From positions 1-64,000 of the forward strand of contig CALXMW010000004.1 of the NCBI GenBank assembly GCA_944389585.1: a stretch of DNA of 64,000 bases. Reading direction: 5' to 3'. Within the stretch, counting starts at the first letter, position 1. Each line of letters starts with the position of its first letter. Position numbers and translations under genes: made by a program. This document shows positions 50,449 to 59,286 of this stretch, piece after piece. Below the pieces are notes generated by a model. That model searched no databases. It had not been told where the DNA came from and saw only the letters and a list, made by a program, of their open reading frames with translations. The stretch is from an uncultured Kiritimatiellota bacterium (GTDB lineage Bacteria > Verrucomicrobiota > Kiritimatiellia > RFP12 > DVOR01).

Positions 50449-53040
50449 TCAATGGGTGGACGAGGCCGCCGGGAGCGCGGCCTTGGCGCGGCGGCGCGAG
50501 GGCGGCTGGCGCGGGGCCTTGCGCGGCGCGGCGGCCGGCGCGGGGCGCGCCGCGGCCGTGAGGCGACGCTCGCCGCCGGGGCCGGGCTCGCCGGGGGTGA
50601 GCAGGTAGGGCGCCTTCCGCGGGCCGTCGCGCAGGACGGCGTCGGCCAGCGCGTCCTCCACCAGGCGCTCGATGGCGCGGCGCAGGGGGCGCGCGCCCTG
50701 CTCGGGCTTGAAGCCCTCGTCGAGCACCAGGCGCTCCGCGGCGTCGTCGAGCTCGAAGTGGACGCCGTTGGCGGCCAGGCGCCGGCGCACCGCCGCCAGC
50801 TCCGCCTTCAGGATCTTCGCCATCGCCTCGCGGTCGAGCGCGCGGAAGACGATGGTCTCGTCGAAGCGGTTCAGCAGCTCTGGCTTGAGCGCCTTGCGCG
50901 CCTCGGCCAGGATTTTCGTGCGCAGCGCCTCGTGCGCCATCAGCACGCCCTTGGCCGCCTCGCCGGGCAGGAAGCCCATCGTCGGCGCCTCGCCGGCGAA
51001 GTTGCAGCCGATGTTCGAGGTCAGGATGACGACCGTGTTGCGGAAGTCCACCCGCCGCCCCAGCCCGTCGGTCAGGCACCCCTCCTCCAAGATCTGCAGC
51101 AGCGTGTTCGCCACGTCCGGGTGGGCCTTCTCGATCTCGTCGAAGAGCACCACGCAATAGGGGCGGCGGCGGACGCGCTCGGTCAGCTGGCCGCCCTCCT
51201 CGTGCCCCACGTAGCCCGGCGGCGAGCCGACCAGGCGGCTGACGGTGTGCTTCTCCATGTACTCGGACATGTCCAGCTGCACGAGCGCCTTCGCGTCGCC
51301 GAAGAGCGCCTTGGCCAGCTCCTTGGCCAGCAACGTCTTGCCCACGCCGCTGGGCCCCAGGAAGAGGAACGAGCCGATCGGCCGCGCGGGGTCCTTCATC
51401 CCCGCGCGCGCCCGGCGCAACGCCCGCGCCACGGCCGAGACCGCGTCGTGCTGGCCGATGACGCGCCCGTCGAGCTCCTGCTCCAGGGCCAGCATCCGGC
51501 GGCGGTCGCCCTCGGTCATCTGGCTCACGGGCACGCCCGTCATCGTCGCCACCGTCTGGGCCACCGCGTCGGCCGAGACGGTCAGGCGCTTGGCGCCGCG
51601 GCGCCCCTGCCACTTGCGCAGCTCCTCCTCGAAGCGCTCGGCGGCGGCCGTCTCGCGGTCGCGCAGCACGGCGGCGGCGTCGTAGTTGTCCGCCGCCACC
51701 GCCACGTCCTTCTGCCTCGTCAGGGCGCGCAGCTCCTGCTCCATCTTGCGCAGGTGCGCCGGGCGCATCGCGGCGGCCAGGCGCAGGCGCGAGCCCGTCT
51801 CGTCGATCGCGTCGATGGCCTTGTCCGGCAATTGGCGCGCCGGCTGGTAGCGCGCCGTCAGGCGCACGGCCGCCTCGAGCGCCGCGGGGGAGTAGCGCAC
51901 GCCGTGGTGCTCGGCGTACTTCGGCGCCAGCCCGCGCAGGATCTCAAGGGCCTGGGCCACCGTCGGCTCCTCCACCATCACCGTCTGGAATCGCCGCTCC
52001 AGCGCCGCGTCCTTCTCGATGCCCTTGCGGTACTCGTTGAGCGTCGTGGCGCCGATGCACTGGAACTCGCCGCGCGCCAGGGCCGGCTTGATGATGTTCG
52101 CCGCGTCCATCGCCCCCTCGGAGCCGCCGGCCCCCACGATGGTGTGCAGCTCGTCCAGGAAGAGGATGACCTGCCCGCTCTGCGCCACCTCGTTGATCAC
52201 GCGCTTCAGGCGCTCCTCGAACTGCCCGCGGTACTGCGTCCCGGCCACCAGCAGCGCCATGTCCAGCGCCACCACCCGCTTGCCGAGCATCCCCTCGGGC
52301 ACCTCCCCGGCCGCGATGGCCTGGGCCAGCCCCTCCACCACCGCCGTCTTGCCGACGCCCGCCTCGCCGATGAGCACGGCGTTGTTCTTGCTCCTGCGGC
52401 ACAAAATCTGGACCAGGCGGCGCAGCTCCGCCTCGCGCCCGATCACCGGGTCGAGCTTCCCGCGCGCCGCCAGCTCCGTCAGATCCCGCCCGAAGGTGTC
52501 CAACGCCGGCGTCTTCCGCGGCTCCTTCCCCTCCTCGGGCTTCGCCTGCTGCTGGCCCGGCCTGATCGCCTCGGGCCCCTCAAACTCCTGCTCCGTCGCG
52601 TCCACCTGCGGCATGAAGCGCTCCAACGCCTCCGTCGTCACCCCCAGCTGGCGCAGCACCAACGCCCCCAGCCCCCCCTCCGCCACGATGGCGTAAAGCA
52701 ACGTCGTCGTGTCCACCCCCTGGCGCCCGCGCGTCTCGGCCACCATCCGCGCCACGTCGCAGATCTTCCGTGCCCGCTGGGACCACGGCAGCCCCGCCGG
52801 GTTCGCCTCCTGCACCCCGCCCGCGGCGCACTGCGCCTCCACGCGGATGCGCAGATCCTCGGCCGACGTCTTGAACTCCGCGCGCAGGATCCCCTGCGCC
52901 CGGCACTCCACCTCCGCCAGCGCGATGGTCAGGTGCTCCGACCCCACATGGTCGTGCCCCAACCGCTGCGCCACCACCTGCGCCTGGCGCATCACGCGCC
53001 GCGCGTTCGGCGAAAACCCCGTCAAATCCGGCAAATCCAT
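50449..53040 (-). CDS. clpC: ClpC/ClpA-type AAA+ unfoldase
   Basis: 863 residues. Two N-terminal Clp_N repeats (about 1-145), the first AAA+ module with Walker A GEAGVGKT (225-232), an inserted middle domain including a UVR-like segment (about 432-465, [18 protein letters not shown]...[11 protein letters not shown]), and the second AAA+ module with Walker A GPSGVGKT (562-569). A MGF tripeptide in the second module sits about where ClpC carries the ClpP-docking (I/L/V)GF loop, so it probably works with ClpP (elsewhere). The C-terminal 45 residues are Ala/Pro/Arg-rich. It begins a minus-strand run of genes down to 44587. Confidence 0.92.
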   Translation of the reverse strand: MDLPDLTGFSPNARRVMRQAQVVAQRLGHDHVGSEHLTIALAEVECRAQGILRAEFKTSAEDLRIRVEAQCAAGGVQEANPAGLPWSQRARKICDVARMVAETRGRQGVDTTTLLYAIVAEGGLGALVLRQLGVTTEALERFMPQVDATEQEFEGPEAIRPGQQQAKPEEGKEPRKTPALDTFGRDLTELAARGKLDPVIGREAELRRLVQILCRRSKNNAVLIGEAGVGKTAVVEGLAQAIAAGEVPEGMLGKRVVALDMALLVAGTQYRGQFEERLKRVINEVAQSGQVILFLDELHTIVGAGGSEGAMDAANIIKPALARGEFQCIGATTLNEYRKGIEKDAALERRFQTVMVEEPTVAQALEILRGLAPKYAEHHGVRYSPAALEAAVRLTARYQPARQLPDKAIDAIDETGSRLRLAAAMRPAHLRKMEQELRALTRQKDVAVAADNYDAAAVLRDRETAAAERFEEELRKWQGRRGAKRLTVSADAVAQTVATMTGVPVSQMTEGDRRRMLALEQELDGRVIGQHDAVSAVARALRRARAGMKDPARPIGSFLFLGPSGVGKTLLAKELAKALFGDAKALVQLDMSEYMEKHTVSRLVGSPPGYVGHEEGGQLTERVRRRPYCVVLFDEIEKAHPDVANTLLQILEEGCLTDGLGRRVDFRNTVVILTSNIGCNFAGEAPTMGFLPGEAAKGVLMAHEALRTKILAEARKALKPELLNRFDETIVFRALDREAMAKILKAELAAVRRRLAANGVHFELDDAAERLVLDEGFKPEQGARPLRRAIERLVEDALADAVLRDGPRKAPYLLTPGEPGPGGERRLTAAARPAPAAAPRKAPRQPPSRRRAKAALPAASSTH

Positions 53041-53074
53041 TCCTCAATCCTCACTTTCAATCTTTTGACCCATT

Positions 53075-53083
53075 ATTCTACCA
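53075..53083 (-). promoter_or_regulatory. promoter of clpC
   Basis: Minus-strand TGGTAGAAT, extended -10, 34 nt before the ATG. Repeat element D ends about 45 nt upstream of it. Confidence 0.65.
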
Positions 53084-53127
53084 CAATCCGCCCCACCCGC
53101 GCTTTTTTCCCCACGAAAAGAAAAGGG

Positions 53128-53472
53128 AAATCACAAAGGACACAAAACGGAGAACGGAGCGCGCGGCGGCGAAAGCCGCAAGCCTTCATCGGCTACAGAA
53201 AACGCCCCTGCGGGGCGACGGGCAGACGTTCGCCGCGCGGGCTGTCGCCGCGCGGGCTACCACAAGGGCACAAAGGCGCACAAAGGGCGCAAGGTCTTTT
53301 GGGGCGCCCCTCACCCGTCGCCCGCTTGGCGGGTGTTGGCACGTCGCAGACGTGCCGCGGGTCCAAGGGGCAGCGCCCCTTGCCCCAATTTCCCTTTCCT
53401 TTCCCTTTCCCCTTCGTGTCCGTCGTGATTTCGCTCTGCGTGTCCCTCTGCGTGTCCTCTGTGATCGCGGCA
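53128..53472. repeat. interspersed modular repeat element D
   Basis: No gene is seen. Modules in element C orientation: AAATCACAAAGGACACAAA, hairpin GCGGC.../GCCGC, CGCCCC/TGC/GGGGCG, a single diverged ~98-bp unit with CACAAAGG words, the CCCGCTTGGCGGG hairpin, the GGCACGTC/GCA/GACGTGCC hairpin (about 53339-53357), CAAGGGGC/AGC/GCCCCTTG, a pyrimidine tract, and CTGCGTGTCCTCTGTGATC. It ends within 3 nt of the stop codon of the gene at 53475. Confidence 0.8.
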
Positions 53473-53474
53473 TC

Positions 53475-54230
53475 TCAGGCCTTGCCCATCAGGCGCGCGT
53501 AGGCGGCGTTGATGGCGGCCATGCGCTCGGAGGCCTGGCGGAGCATTGCCTGGGGCAGGCCTTGGGCCTGGAGGCGGTCTGGGTGGAGTTCCTTCACCTT
53601 TTGGCGGTAAGCTTTCTTGATGTCGGCCTCGGCGGCGGAGGGGGGCAGGCCCAGGAGGGCCAGATCCTCGGCGCGGGAATGGGGCTCGCGCCGTGGCTCG
53701 GCGCGCCCGCCGCCGGGGTGGGGGCCTCTGCCCGTGAGCTGGGCGAAGAGCTGCGCGGCCAGGGGGGCGGGGATGCCGAAGATGGCCGCGGCGCGCGCCA
53801 GCATCGCCCGCTCGGCGTCGGAGACCGCGCCGTCGGCGGCGGCCACCAGGACGAGGTATTGGAAGGTGACCACGCGCAGCTCGAAGTCCCCCACCGCGCG
53901 CGCCAGCTCGTGCGCCGCCGCGTCGAAGCGCCCCGGCGCGTCCTTGCTTTCGGAGAAGACGCGCGCGGCCATGCGGCGCTCGGCCTCGGAGAGGCCCAGG
54001 CTGCGGAAGATCGCCTCCACGCGGTCGATCTCGCGTTCGCTCACGCGGCCGTTGGCCTTGGCGATTTTGGCCAGCAGGGGCATCAGCAGGCGCAGGTAAC
54101 GCTCGCGCCCCACCGCCCGGCGCGGCGCGGCCTCCTCCCCCAGGAAGAGCGGCGCGATGAGGAAACGCCACGCCAGGTTCACCAGCCACAGCAGGAAGAG
54201 GAAGTGGAGGATGGAGACGACGCAGCCCAT
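53475..54230 (-). CDS. TerB/DnaJ-domain membrane-anchored co-chaperone (DjlA-like)
   Basis: 251 residues. An N-terminal membrane helix (VVSILHFLFLLWLVNLAWRFLIAP), a TerB-like all-helical domain (about 45-160: LLAKIAKANGRVSEREI and VAAADGAVSDAERAMLA, each with the acidic metal-site pattern), and a C-terminal J domain with the HPD motif (KVKELHPDRLQAQGLP). This is the DjlA order, so it probably stimulates DnaK near the membrane. It starts 1 nt before the release factor gene ends (adjacent), in the rpmE-prfA operon. Confidence 0.85.
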   Translation of the reverse strand: MGCVVSILHFLFLLWLVNLAWRFLIAPLFLGEEAAPRRAVGRERYLRLLMPLLAKIAKANGRVSEREIDRVEAIFRSLGLSEAERRMAARVFSESKDAPGRFDAAAHELARAVGDFELRVVTFQYLVLVAAADGAVSDAERAMLARAAAIFGIPAPLAAQLFAQLTGRGPHPGGGRAEPRREPHSRAEDLALLGLPPSAAEADIKKAYRQKVKELHPDRLQAQGLPQAMLRQASERMAAINAAYARLMGKA

Positions 54231-54231
54231 G

Positions 54232-55314
54232 TCAGCCCTCCAGCGCGGCCTGCAGGCGTTGTTCCAGGTCGGCGGCCTCGAGCGGCCCCAGCACGGGATC
54301 CAGGTCGCCCTCCATCACGCGGTCGAGCGCGTAGAGCGTCAGCCCGATGCGGTGGTCGGTCAGCCGGTTCTGCGGGAAGTTGTAGGTGCGGATACGCTGG
54401 GAGCGGTCGCCCGAGCCCCGGAGCGTCAGGCGCGTGGCCCCGGCCTCGGCCTCGGCCTGCCGCCGGCGCGCGTCGAGGATCCGGGCCTTGAGCACGGCCA
54501 GGGCCTTTTCCTTGTTGCGGTGCTGGCTGCGCTCGTCCTGGCACTGCGCCACCAGGCCCGTGGGCAGGTGGGTGACGCGCACGGCGGAATAGGTGGTGTT
54601 CACGCCCTGGCCCCCGTGGCCGCCCGCGCAGAAGATGTCCACCCGCAGCTCGCTTTCGGGGATTTCCAGCGCGTCCTCCTCCTCCGCCGCCGGCAGCACC
54701 ACCACGGTGGCCGCGGAGGTGTGGATGCGCCCCTGCGCCTCCGTCGCCGGGATGCGCTGCACGCGGTGGCCGCCGCTCTCGAAGCGCAGGCGCCCGTAAG
54801 GCCGCTCCCCGCCCGAGACCGAGAAGACGATTTCCTTGTATCCCCCCAGCTCGCTCGGCGCCTCGTCCATCACCGCCAGCGCGTGGCCGTGCGCCTCGGC
54901 CCAGCGCGCGTACATCCTGAAGAGGTCCCCCGCGAAGAGGGCGGCCTCCTCGCCCCCCGTCCCCGCGCGGATCTCCACCATCGCGTCGCGCCCGTCCAGC
55001 GGATCCTCCGGCAACAGCGCGTGCAGCAGGCGCCGCTCGGCCTGGGGCAGGGCCTCCTCGGCGCGGGCCAGCTCCTCGCGCGCCAACTCGGCCATCTCGG
55101 GGTCTGCGGCCAGGGCCCGCGCCGCCTCCGCGTCGTCGGCGAGGCGGAAGAAGTCCCGCGCCGCCGCCTCCAGGCGACGCAGGGCCGCATGGCGGCGCAG
55201 CGCCTCGCGGTAACGCGCGCGGTCGCCCGCCACCGCCGGGTCGGCAAGCGCCGCCTCCGCCTGGGGCAGTTCCGCCAGGCGCGCGGCGATTTGGGCGCGG
55301 TCGATCAGGGGCAT
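54232..55314 (-). CDS. prfA: peptide chain release factor 1
   Basis: 360 residues, exactly the usual length. The stop-codon recognition tripeptide PAT is at 189-191 ([14 protein letters not shown]), which marks RF1 (UAA/UAG) rather than RF2. The catalytic GGQ is at 234-236, in the unusual context [11 protein letters not shown] where most RF1 have [37 protein letters not shown] is typical. It lies 73 nt after rpmE with a weak terminator between them. Confidence 0.94.
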   Translation of the reverse strand: MPLIDRAQIAARLAELPQAEAALADPAVAGDRARYREALRRHAALRRLEAAARDFFRLADDAEAARALAADPEMAELAREELARAEEALPQAERRLLHALLPEDPLDGRDAMVEIRAGTGGEEAALFAGDLFRMYARWAEAHGHALAVMDEAPSELGGYKEIVFSVSGGERPYGRLRFESGGHRVQRIPATEAQGRIHTSAATVVVLPAAEEEDALEIPESELRVDIFCAGGHGGQGVNTTYSAVRVTHLPTGLVAQCQDERSQHRNKEKALAVLKARILDARRRQAEAEAGATRLTLRGSGDRSQRIRTYNFPQNRLTDHRIGLTLYALDRVMEGDLDPVLGPLEAADLEQRLQAALEG

Positions 55315-55332
55315 GGCGCGGGGTTTTGACGA

Positions 55333-55369
55333 AAAGACCGGCGGGGGCGCGGGCCCGGGCCGGTCTTCG
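55333..55369 (-). terminator. attenuator/terminator between rpmE and prfA
   Basis: Minus-strand stem AAGACCGGC with GCCGGTCTT around a GC-rich 16-nt loop, then TTCG. The short T-run suggests partial termination, with read-through into prfA. Confidence 0.5.
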
Positions 55370-55387
55370 TGCGGGGCTGGCCGCGGC

Positions 55388-55588
55388 TTACTTCTTGCCG
55401 TAGCGCTGCATGAACTTGTCGATGCGGCCCTCGGTGTCCATCACCGTCTTCTTGCCCGTGTAGTACGGGTGGCAGGCGGAGCAGACGTTGCACGTCATCG
55501 CCTTGACGGTGGAACGGGTGTGGATGACGTTCCCGCACGCGCAGGTGATCGTCGCGTCCTCGTACTTCGGGTGGATGTCCTTCTTCAT
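55388..55588 (-). CDS. rpmE: 50S ribosomal protein L31
   Basis: 66 residues, zinc-binding form: Cys residues in TCACGN and [25 protein letters not shown] and [25 protein letters not shown] are diagnostic. L31 bridges the two ribosomal subunits. The start at 55588 is fixed by family length; the frame open to 55633 crosses the promoter. Confidence 0.97.
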   Translation of the reverse strand: MKKDIHPKYEDATITCACGNVIHTRSTVKAMTCNVCSACHPYYTGKKTVMDTEGRIDKFMQRYGKK

Positions 55589-55621
55589 CGTCGAAAGCCT
55601 TTCAATCACAAAAGTCGCGCT

Positions 55622-55630
55622 AAGATACCA
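55622..55630 (-). promoter_or_regulatory. promoter of rpmE-prfA
   Basis: Minus-strand TGGTATCTT, extended -10, about 33 nt before the L31 start codon. Confidence 0.55.
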
Positions 55631-55721
55631 CACCGCCCCCGCCCTGTCAAGCCCCGTTCCTTAAATCACAACTTTCCGTGTCCTTTGTGATTTCCGTTCT
55701 CCGTTCTCCGTTTTCCCGATA

Positions 55722-55730
55722 TGCTATTAT
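55722..55730 (+). promoter_or_regulatory. extended -10, leaderless start of the TRIC-like gene
   Basis: TGCTATTAT ends 9 nt before the ATG at 55740, with no ribosome-binding site between. Confidence 0.6.
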
Positions 55731-55739
55731 ACCTGTGCT

Positions 55740-56444
55740 ATGGACGTGTCGGCTTTGACGGAACATCGGGATGCCATCATCTTGGGGTTGGATCTCTTCG
55801 GCACGGCGGTCTTCGCCGTGACGGGGGCGTTGCGGGGGTGGCGCAGCCGGTTGGACTTCTTTGGGGTCATCGTGCTGGCGTGCGCGGTGGGCATCGGCGG
55901 CGGGCTGATGCGCGACGCGCTCATCGGGGCGACCCCCGCGGCGGCCTTCACCGACAGCCGCTATTTGATCATCTGCGCGGCGGTGGGGGCGGCGGCCTTT
56001 TACGTGGCACCGCGCCTGAGCGACCGCTGGAACGTCATCCCGGTGCTCGACGCGGTGGGGCTGGGCGTCTTCACGGCCATCGGCTGCGAGAAGGCCGCCG
56101 CCTACGGTTGCGAATGGGTGGCCATCGTGCTCTGCGGCGTCATGACGGCGGTGGGCGGCGGCGTCATCCGCGACGTGCTGGCCATGCGCATCCCCGCCGT
56201 CCTGCGCAGCGACTTCTACGCCACGGCCTCGGTGCTCGGCGGCGGCCTCTTCCTGGCGCTGACGCGCTGGGCGCCGGAAGACGACTTCTTCTACTTCTGG
56301 CGCTTTTTGGCCGTTTCGGGCTTTGTGCTGCTCATCCGGCTGGTGGCGATGCGCTTCAAGTTCCGCCTGCCCGAGGCCCACACCGTCCCCGCCCGCCAAC
56401 GCTGGCACCTCAAATACCCCCGCCTCCGCCTCCCAAAAGAATAA
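55740..56444 (+). CDS. TRIC/UPF0126-family membrane protein (YadS/YicG-like)
   Basis: 234 residues with seven membrane helices in two related halves, each with the family motif GGG-x-x-RD: IGGGLMRDALIG and VGGGVIRDVLAM. LDLFGTAVFAVTGALRGWR and LDAVGLGVFTAIGCEKA are also typical. Prokaryotic members form trimeric cation channels, and some relatives have been linked to glycine uptake. Monocistronic; a repeat element begins right after the stop codon and no terminator hairpin with a T-run is evident. Confidence 0.9.
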   Translation: MDVSALTEHRDAIILGLDLFGTAVFAVTGALRGWRSRLDFFGVIVLACAVGIGGGLMRDALIGATPAAAFTDSRYLIICAAVGAAAFYVAPRLSDRWNVIPVLDAVGLGVFTAIGCEKAAAYGCEWVAIVLCGVMTAVGGGVIRDVLAMRIPAVLRSDFYATASVLGGGLFLALTRWAPEDDFFYFWRFLAVSGFVLLIRLVAMRFKFRLPEAHTVPARQRWHLKYPRLRLPKE

Positions 56445-56449
56445 ACACG

Positions 56450-56990
56450 CCGCGCGGGCACTCGCTGCGCGGGCTCTCACAAAGGCACAAAGGACCACAA
56501 AGGGCGCAAGGTTTTTTGGGTCGCCCCGGAAAGGGCGCCGTCGCAGTGGTCTCAGGGGTCCCAGTGGTCCCAGACCGGCTGTTTCGGCGGCGCAGGCTGG
56601 GACCACTGAGACCACTGGGACAACTGGGACGGGCAACGCCCTCCAGCCGCCCTCCTCTCTGCCCACCCCAGCCTGTCGCCCGCTTGGCGGACGTGCCGCG
56701 GGTTTTCGCTGCGCGGGCTCTCACAAAGGCACAAAGGACCACAAAGGACACAAAGTCTTTTGGGTTGCCTGTCAGGCACGTCGCGGACGTGCCGCGGGTG
56801 CAGGGGGAGCTTCCCCCCTGCCGGGGTCCAAGGGGCCGCGCCCCTTGCCCTTCCCTTTCCCTTCTCCTTCTCCTTCCCCTTTCCTTTTTCCGTCCTCCCC
56901 TTTGTGCCCTTTGTGTCCGTTGTGATTTTCTGCGTCGTGCGTCTCCGTGTTCCTCTGCGAGTCCTCCGTGCCCTCTGTGATCGCTCCCTC
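56450..56990. repeat. interspersed modular repeat element E
   Basis: No gene is seen. Same modules as element C: two 98-bp-like units (about 56450-56530 and 56698-56800) now separated by a palindromic block, the GGCACGTC/GCG hairpin (about 56777-56795), GCAGGGGGA-type and CAAGGGGC-type hairpins, a pyrimidine tract (about 56845-56900), and CTCTGCGAGTCCTCCGTGCCCTCTGTGATC at the right. It separates the TRIC-like gene from the second large secreted protein. Confidence 0.8.
56544..56630. repeat. large imperfect palindrome of 9-bp units inside element E
   Basis: CAGTGGTCCCAG (56562-56573) pairs perfectly with CTGGGACCACTG (56597-56608), and pairing continues imperfectly outward for about 18 more bases on each side; the loop is 23 nt. 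Each arm is itself a 9-bp tandem repeat (CAGTGGTCT, CAGGGGTCC, CAGTGGTCC). Confidence 0.8.
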
Positions 56991-57031
56991 GGGTTACCCC
57001 ACACGTCTATTTGTTTTTGTGAAAAGAACAC

Positions 57032-57060
57032 TTGATTTTGCGTTCTCAAGCGAGTAAAAA
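57032..57060 (+). promoter_or_regulatory. possible promoter of the second large secreted protein gene
   Basis: TTGATT (57032-57037), 17-nt spacer, TAAAAA (57055-57060) in a locally AT-rich stretch. It lacks the TGn extension seen elsewhere, so support is weak. Confidence 0.4.
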
Positions 57061-57095
57061 TCCCGCGCCAATCCAGAAAAAGAAGAGGACTTCCC

Positions 57096-59234
57096 ATGAA
57101 GAAAACATGGCTTACCACCTTCCTTGCCGCTGGGCTGGGCGTCTTTGCCCTTGCACAACAGATTGGGGGGGCACTTACTGAGAACGCTGACAACGCCTTC
57201 GGGGCGGGTGACGCGGAATTCATCGTCGTCCCCCACGACGTCTCCATCAAGAGTCTGTCGGCCAACGGCGGCGCCCACACGGTCGTCGGCGCCGGGCGGC
57301 CCACCGCCTCGGGGGCGCTGACGGTGGCCTCCTCGGCGGCGCTCACGCTTTCCGGCAACAAGGGCTTGGAAGCGGCCTCGGCCAACGTCGCGGCGAACGG
57401 CACGCTCATCCTCAACGGCTCCACCCAGAGTTTCCGCCATGTCCGCCTGGCGCTCACCCGCCGCAGATATCCCACGAATACCAAGAATGGCGTGCTCAAT
57501 GGCAACGGGTTGGCCATCTCGGAGTTCCGCCTGACGCTCGGCGGCGAGCCCGTCGCTTGGGACGGCGCCACGCTGAACGCCCCGCTGGCCGGGTCGTTGT
57601 ATCCTGGCAACCAGCCCCAATGTGCGCCTTCCATGATTATGGATGGCACGGTCGCCACCAGCTCCAAATGGTTCTGGGCCACGGATGACGCCACCAATCT
57701 TGATTGCTTCATCACCTTCGATTTCGACGCGGGCGAAGGCAAGGCCTTCACCTTCGACGGTTACCAGCTGGCGATGGCCGACGTGAGATACCGCCATCCC
57801 ACCGCTTGGTCGGTCTACGGCAGCGATGACGGGGTGACCTGGACGGCGCTCGACACGCGCACCTACACCGACGCCGAAGTCCAAACATTTGCCACGAACA
57901 CTTGGCTTGACACCTACACCTTCAGCGGGTCCACCGACTGCTCCGCGCGCTTCGTGCGCTGGGTCATCACCGCCATCAACGAGGACAAGAATCCCGACAG
58001 CGTGGCCTTGGCGGAGTTCCAGCTCCTGCGCGATGGCGAGCCCGTCTCCTGGGGCCGCTCGGACATCGCGAACCTGGTCACCTCCAGCCACACGCAGGCC
58101 TATGGGCAGGGCTACAACCACGCGGACGAGAACGTCGTCGACGGCGTCATCGGCACGCTCTCGAAGTGGTATCACCAGTGGGACTCCGGCAATCCCGGGC
58201 AGGAATTCGCCGACGCCGGCGAGATGTCCTTCCTCTTCGACGCGGGCATTGACCGCACCTTTACCTTCAACGGCTACCGCCTGGCGATGGCCGACGTGGC
58301 CAAGCGCAACCCCCGCGGCTGGCGCCTGGAGGTCTCCAACTCCGCGGCCGGCCCCTGGACGGTCGTCGACAGCCAGGCCTACACCTCCGACGAAGCCATC
58401 TCTTGGCCGACGAACAGCTGGATGCCCTATGCGTATGCCGTCAGCGCCAAGGCCTTGACGCTGACAGACGGCGGCACGGCCACCATCGGCGGCACCCTCG
58501 CCGGCAACGGCAAGGTCGAGGGCACCGTCGCCTTCCAGGACGGCTCCACGCTCGAAGCCTCCACCGCCCTCTCGGGCGGCATCATCGTCGCCGACGCCGT
58601 CACCGCCGCCGGCACGGTCATGGTCAAGGTTCCTGCCTCCTACGTCGGCGACGCGGTCAAGCTCATGGGCTGGAACACCCCGCTCTCGGGCTCGGGCACC
58701 TTCGCTTTCGCTTCCCCCGAAACCGCCCCCGCCAACAGCTCCCTGGAGACCCGCACGGGCGGACTCTACCTGGTGAAGAAGGTCGAGGAGGCCGGGCAAC
58801 CGTTCTACGTTCCGGAAACACAACAGGGTCACGGCTTCGTTACTGAAACGAACAAGACCTATCCCAATGCCACGCTTGGTTACCAAACGTTGGTGCTTTA
58901 CTGCGAGAACCTCGCCTTCCCCGGCGTGACGATGGTGGATGGCACGGCGCTTGACATCTCCGGCACGGCCATTACCCTCACCGACGCCAAGAAGTTGGCC
59001 GGCACGGTCACGGTCTCTTCCGGCGACCTCATGCTTGGCCTGGCCACGGACGGCACCGCCGCCCTCACCGGCGCGACCATCGCCTCCGGCGCGACGCTGA
59101 AGATCGAGGGCCACCGGGCGCTCCATCAGCCTGAACGTCGCCAACGGCACCAACACCTACACGGCGAACCTCTCCGGCGACACGGCCTATGGCCTTGTCC
59201 CCGTCCCCGGGAAGAACTGGGTCAACCTCTTTGA
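57096..59234 (+). CDS. large secreted protein with two discoidin-like domains, N-terminal part (frameshifted)
   Basis: Reads 712 residues from a start with AGAGGA 7 nt upstream and a signal peptide (MKKTWLTTFLAAGLGVFALA). Two related modules at about residues 112-279 and 283-449 resemble F5/8 type C (discoidin) domains: each has ...SEFRL/AEFQL...GEPV.W, then a ...DGV.....KW strand, FTF(D/N)GYRLAMADV, and a ....YGSDDG/VSNSAAGPWT region. Beta-helix-like repeats follow. The last about 40 residues (from ALHQPERRQRHQHL) are out-of-frame: the true continuation is in the frame of the next entry, a +1 shift at 59105-59121. Likely a surface or secreted carbohydrate-binding protein; role is inference. 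Confidence 0.8.
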   Translation: MKKTWLTTFLAAGLGVFALAQQIGGALTENADNAFGAGDAEFIVVPHDVSIKSLSANGGAHTVVGAGRPTASGALTVASSAALTLSGNKGLEAASANVAANGTLILNGSTQSFRHVRLALTRRRYPTNTKNGVLNGNGLAISEFRLTLGGEPVAWDGATLNAPLAGSLYPGNQPQCAPSMIMDGTVATSSKWFWATDDATNLDCFITFDFDAGEGKAFTFDGYQLAMADVRYRHPTAWSVYGSDDGVTWTALDTRTYTDAEVQTFATNTWLDTYTFSGSTDCSARFVRWVITAINEDKNPDSVALAEFQLLRDGEPVSWGRSDIANLVTSSHTQAYGQGYNHADENVVDGVIGTLSKWYHQWDSGNPGQEFADAGEMSFLFDAGIDRTFTFNGYRLAMADVAKRNPRGWRLEVSNSAAGPWTVVDSQAYTSDEAISWPTNSWMPYAYAVSAKALTLTDGGTATIGGTLAGNGKVEGTVAFQDGSTLEASTALSGGIIVADAVTAAGTVMVKVPASYVGDAVKLMGWNTPLSGSGTFAFASPETAPANSSLETRTGGLYLVKKVEEAGQPFYVPETQQGHGFVTETNKTYPNATLGYQTLVLYCENLAFPGVTMVDGTALDISGTAITLTDAKKLAGTVTVSSGDLMLGLATDGTAALTGATIASGATLKIEGHRALHQPERRQRHQHLHGEPLRRHGLWPCPRPREELGQPL

Positions 59235-59286
59235 CGCCAACGCCAGCGTTGCCAACGCGGTCCGCGCCGTCAAGGGCGCCGCCACG

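Noticed and set aside
59101-59125. Programmed ribosomal frameshift
   Set aside because: No slippery heptamer or stimulatory structure is seen, and the protein type is not known to use frameshifting; mutation or sequencing error is simpler.
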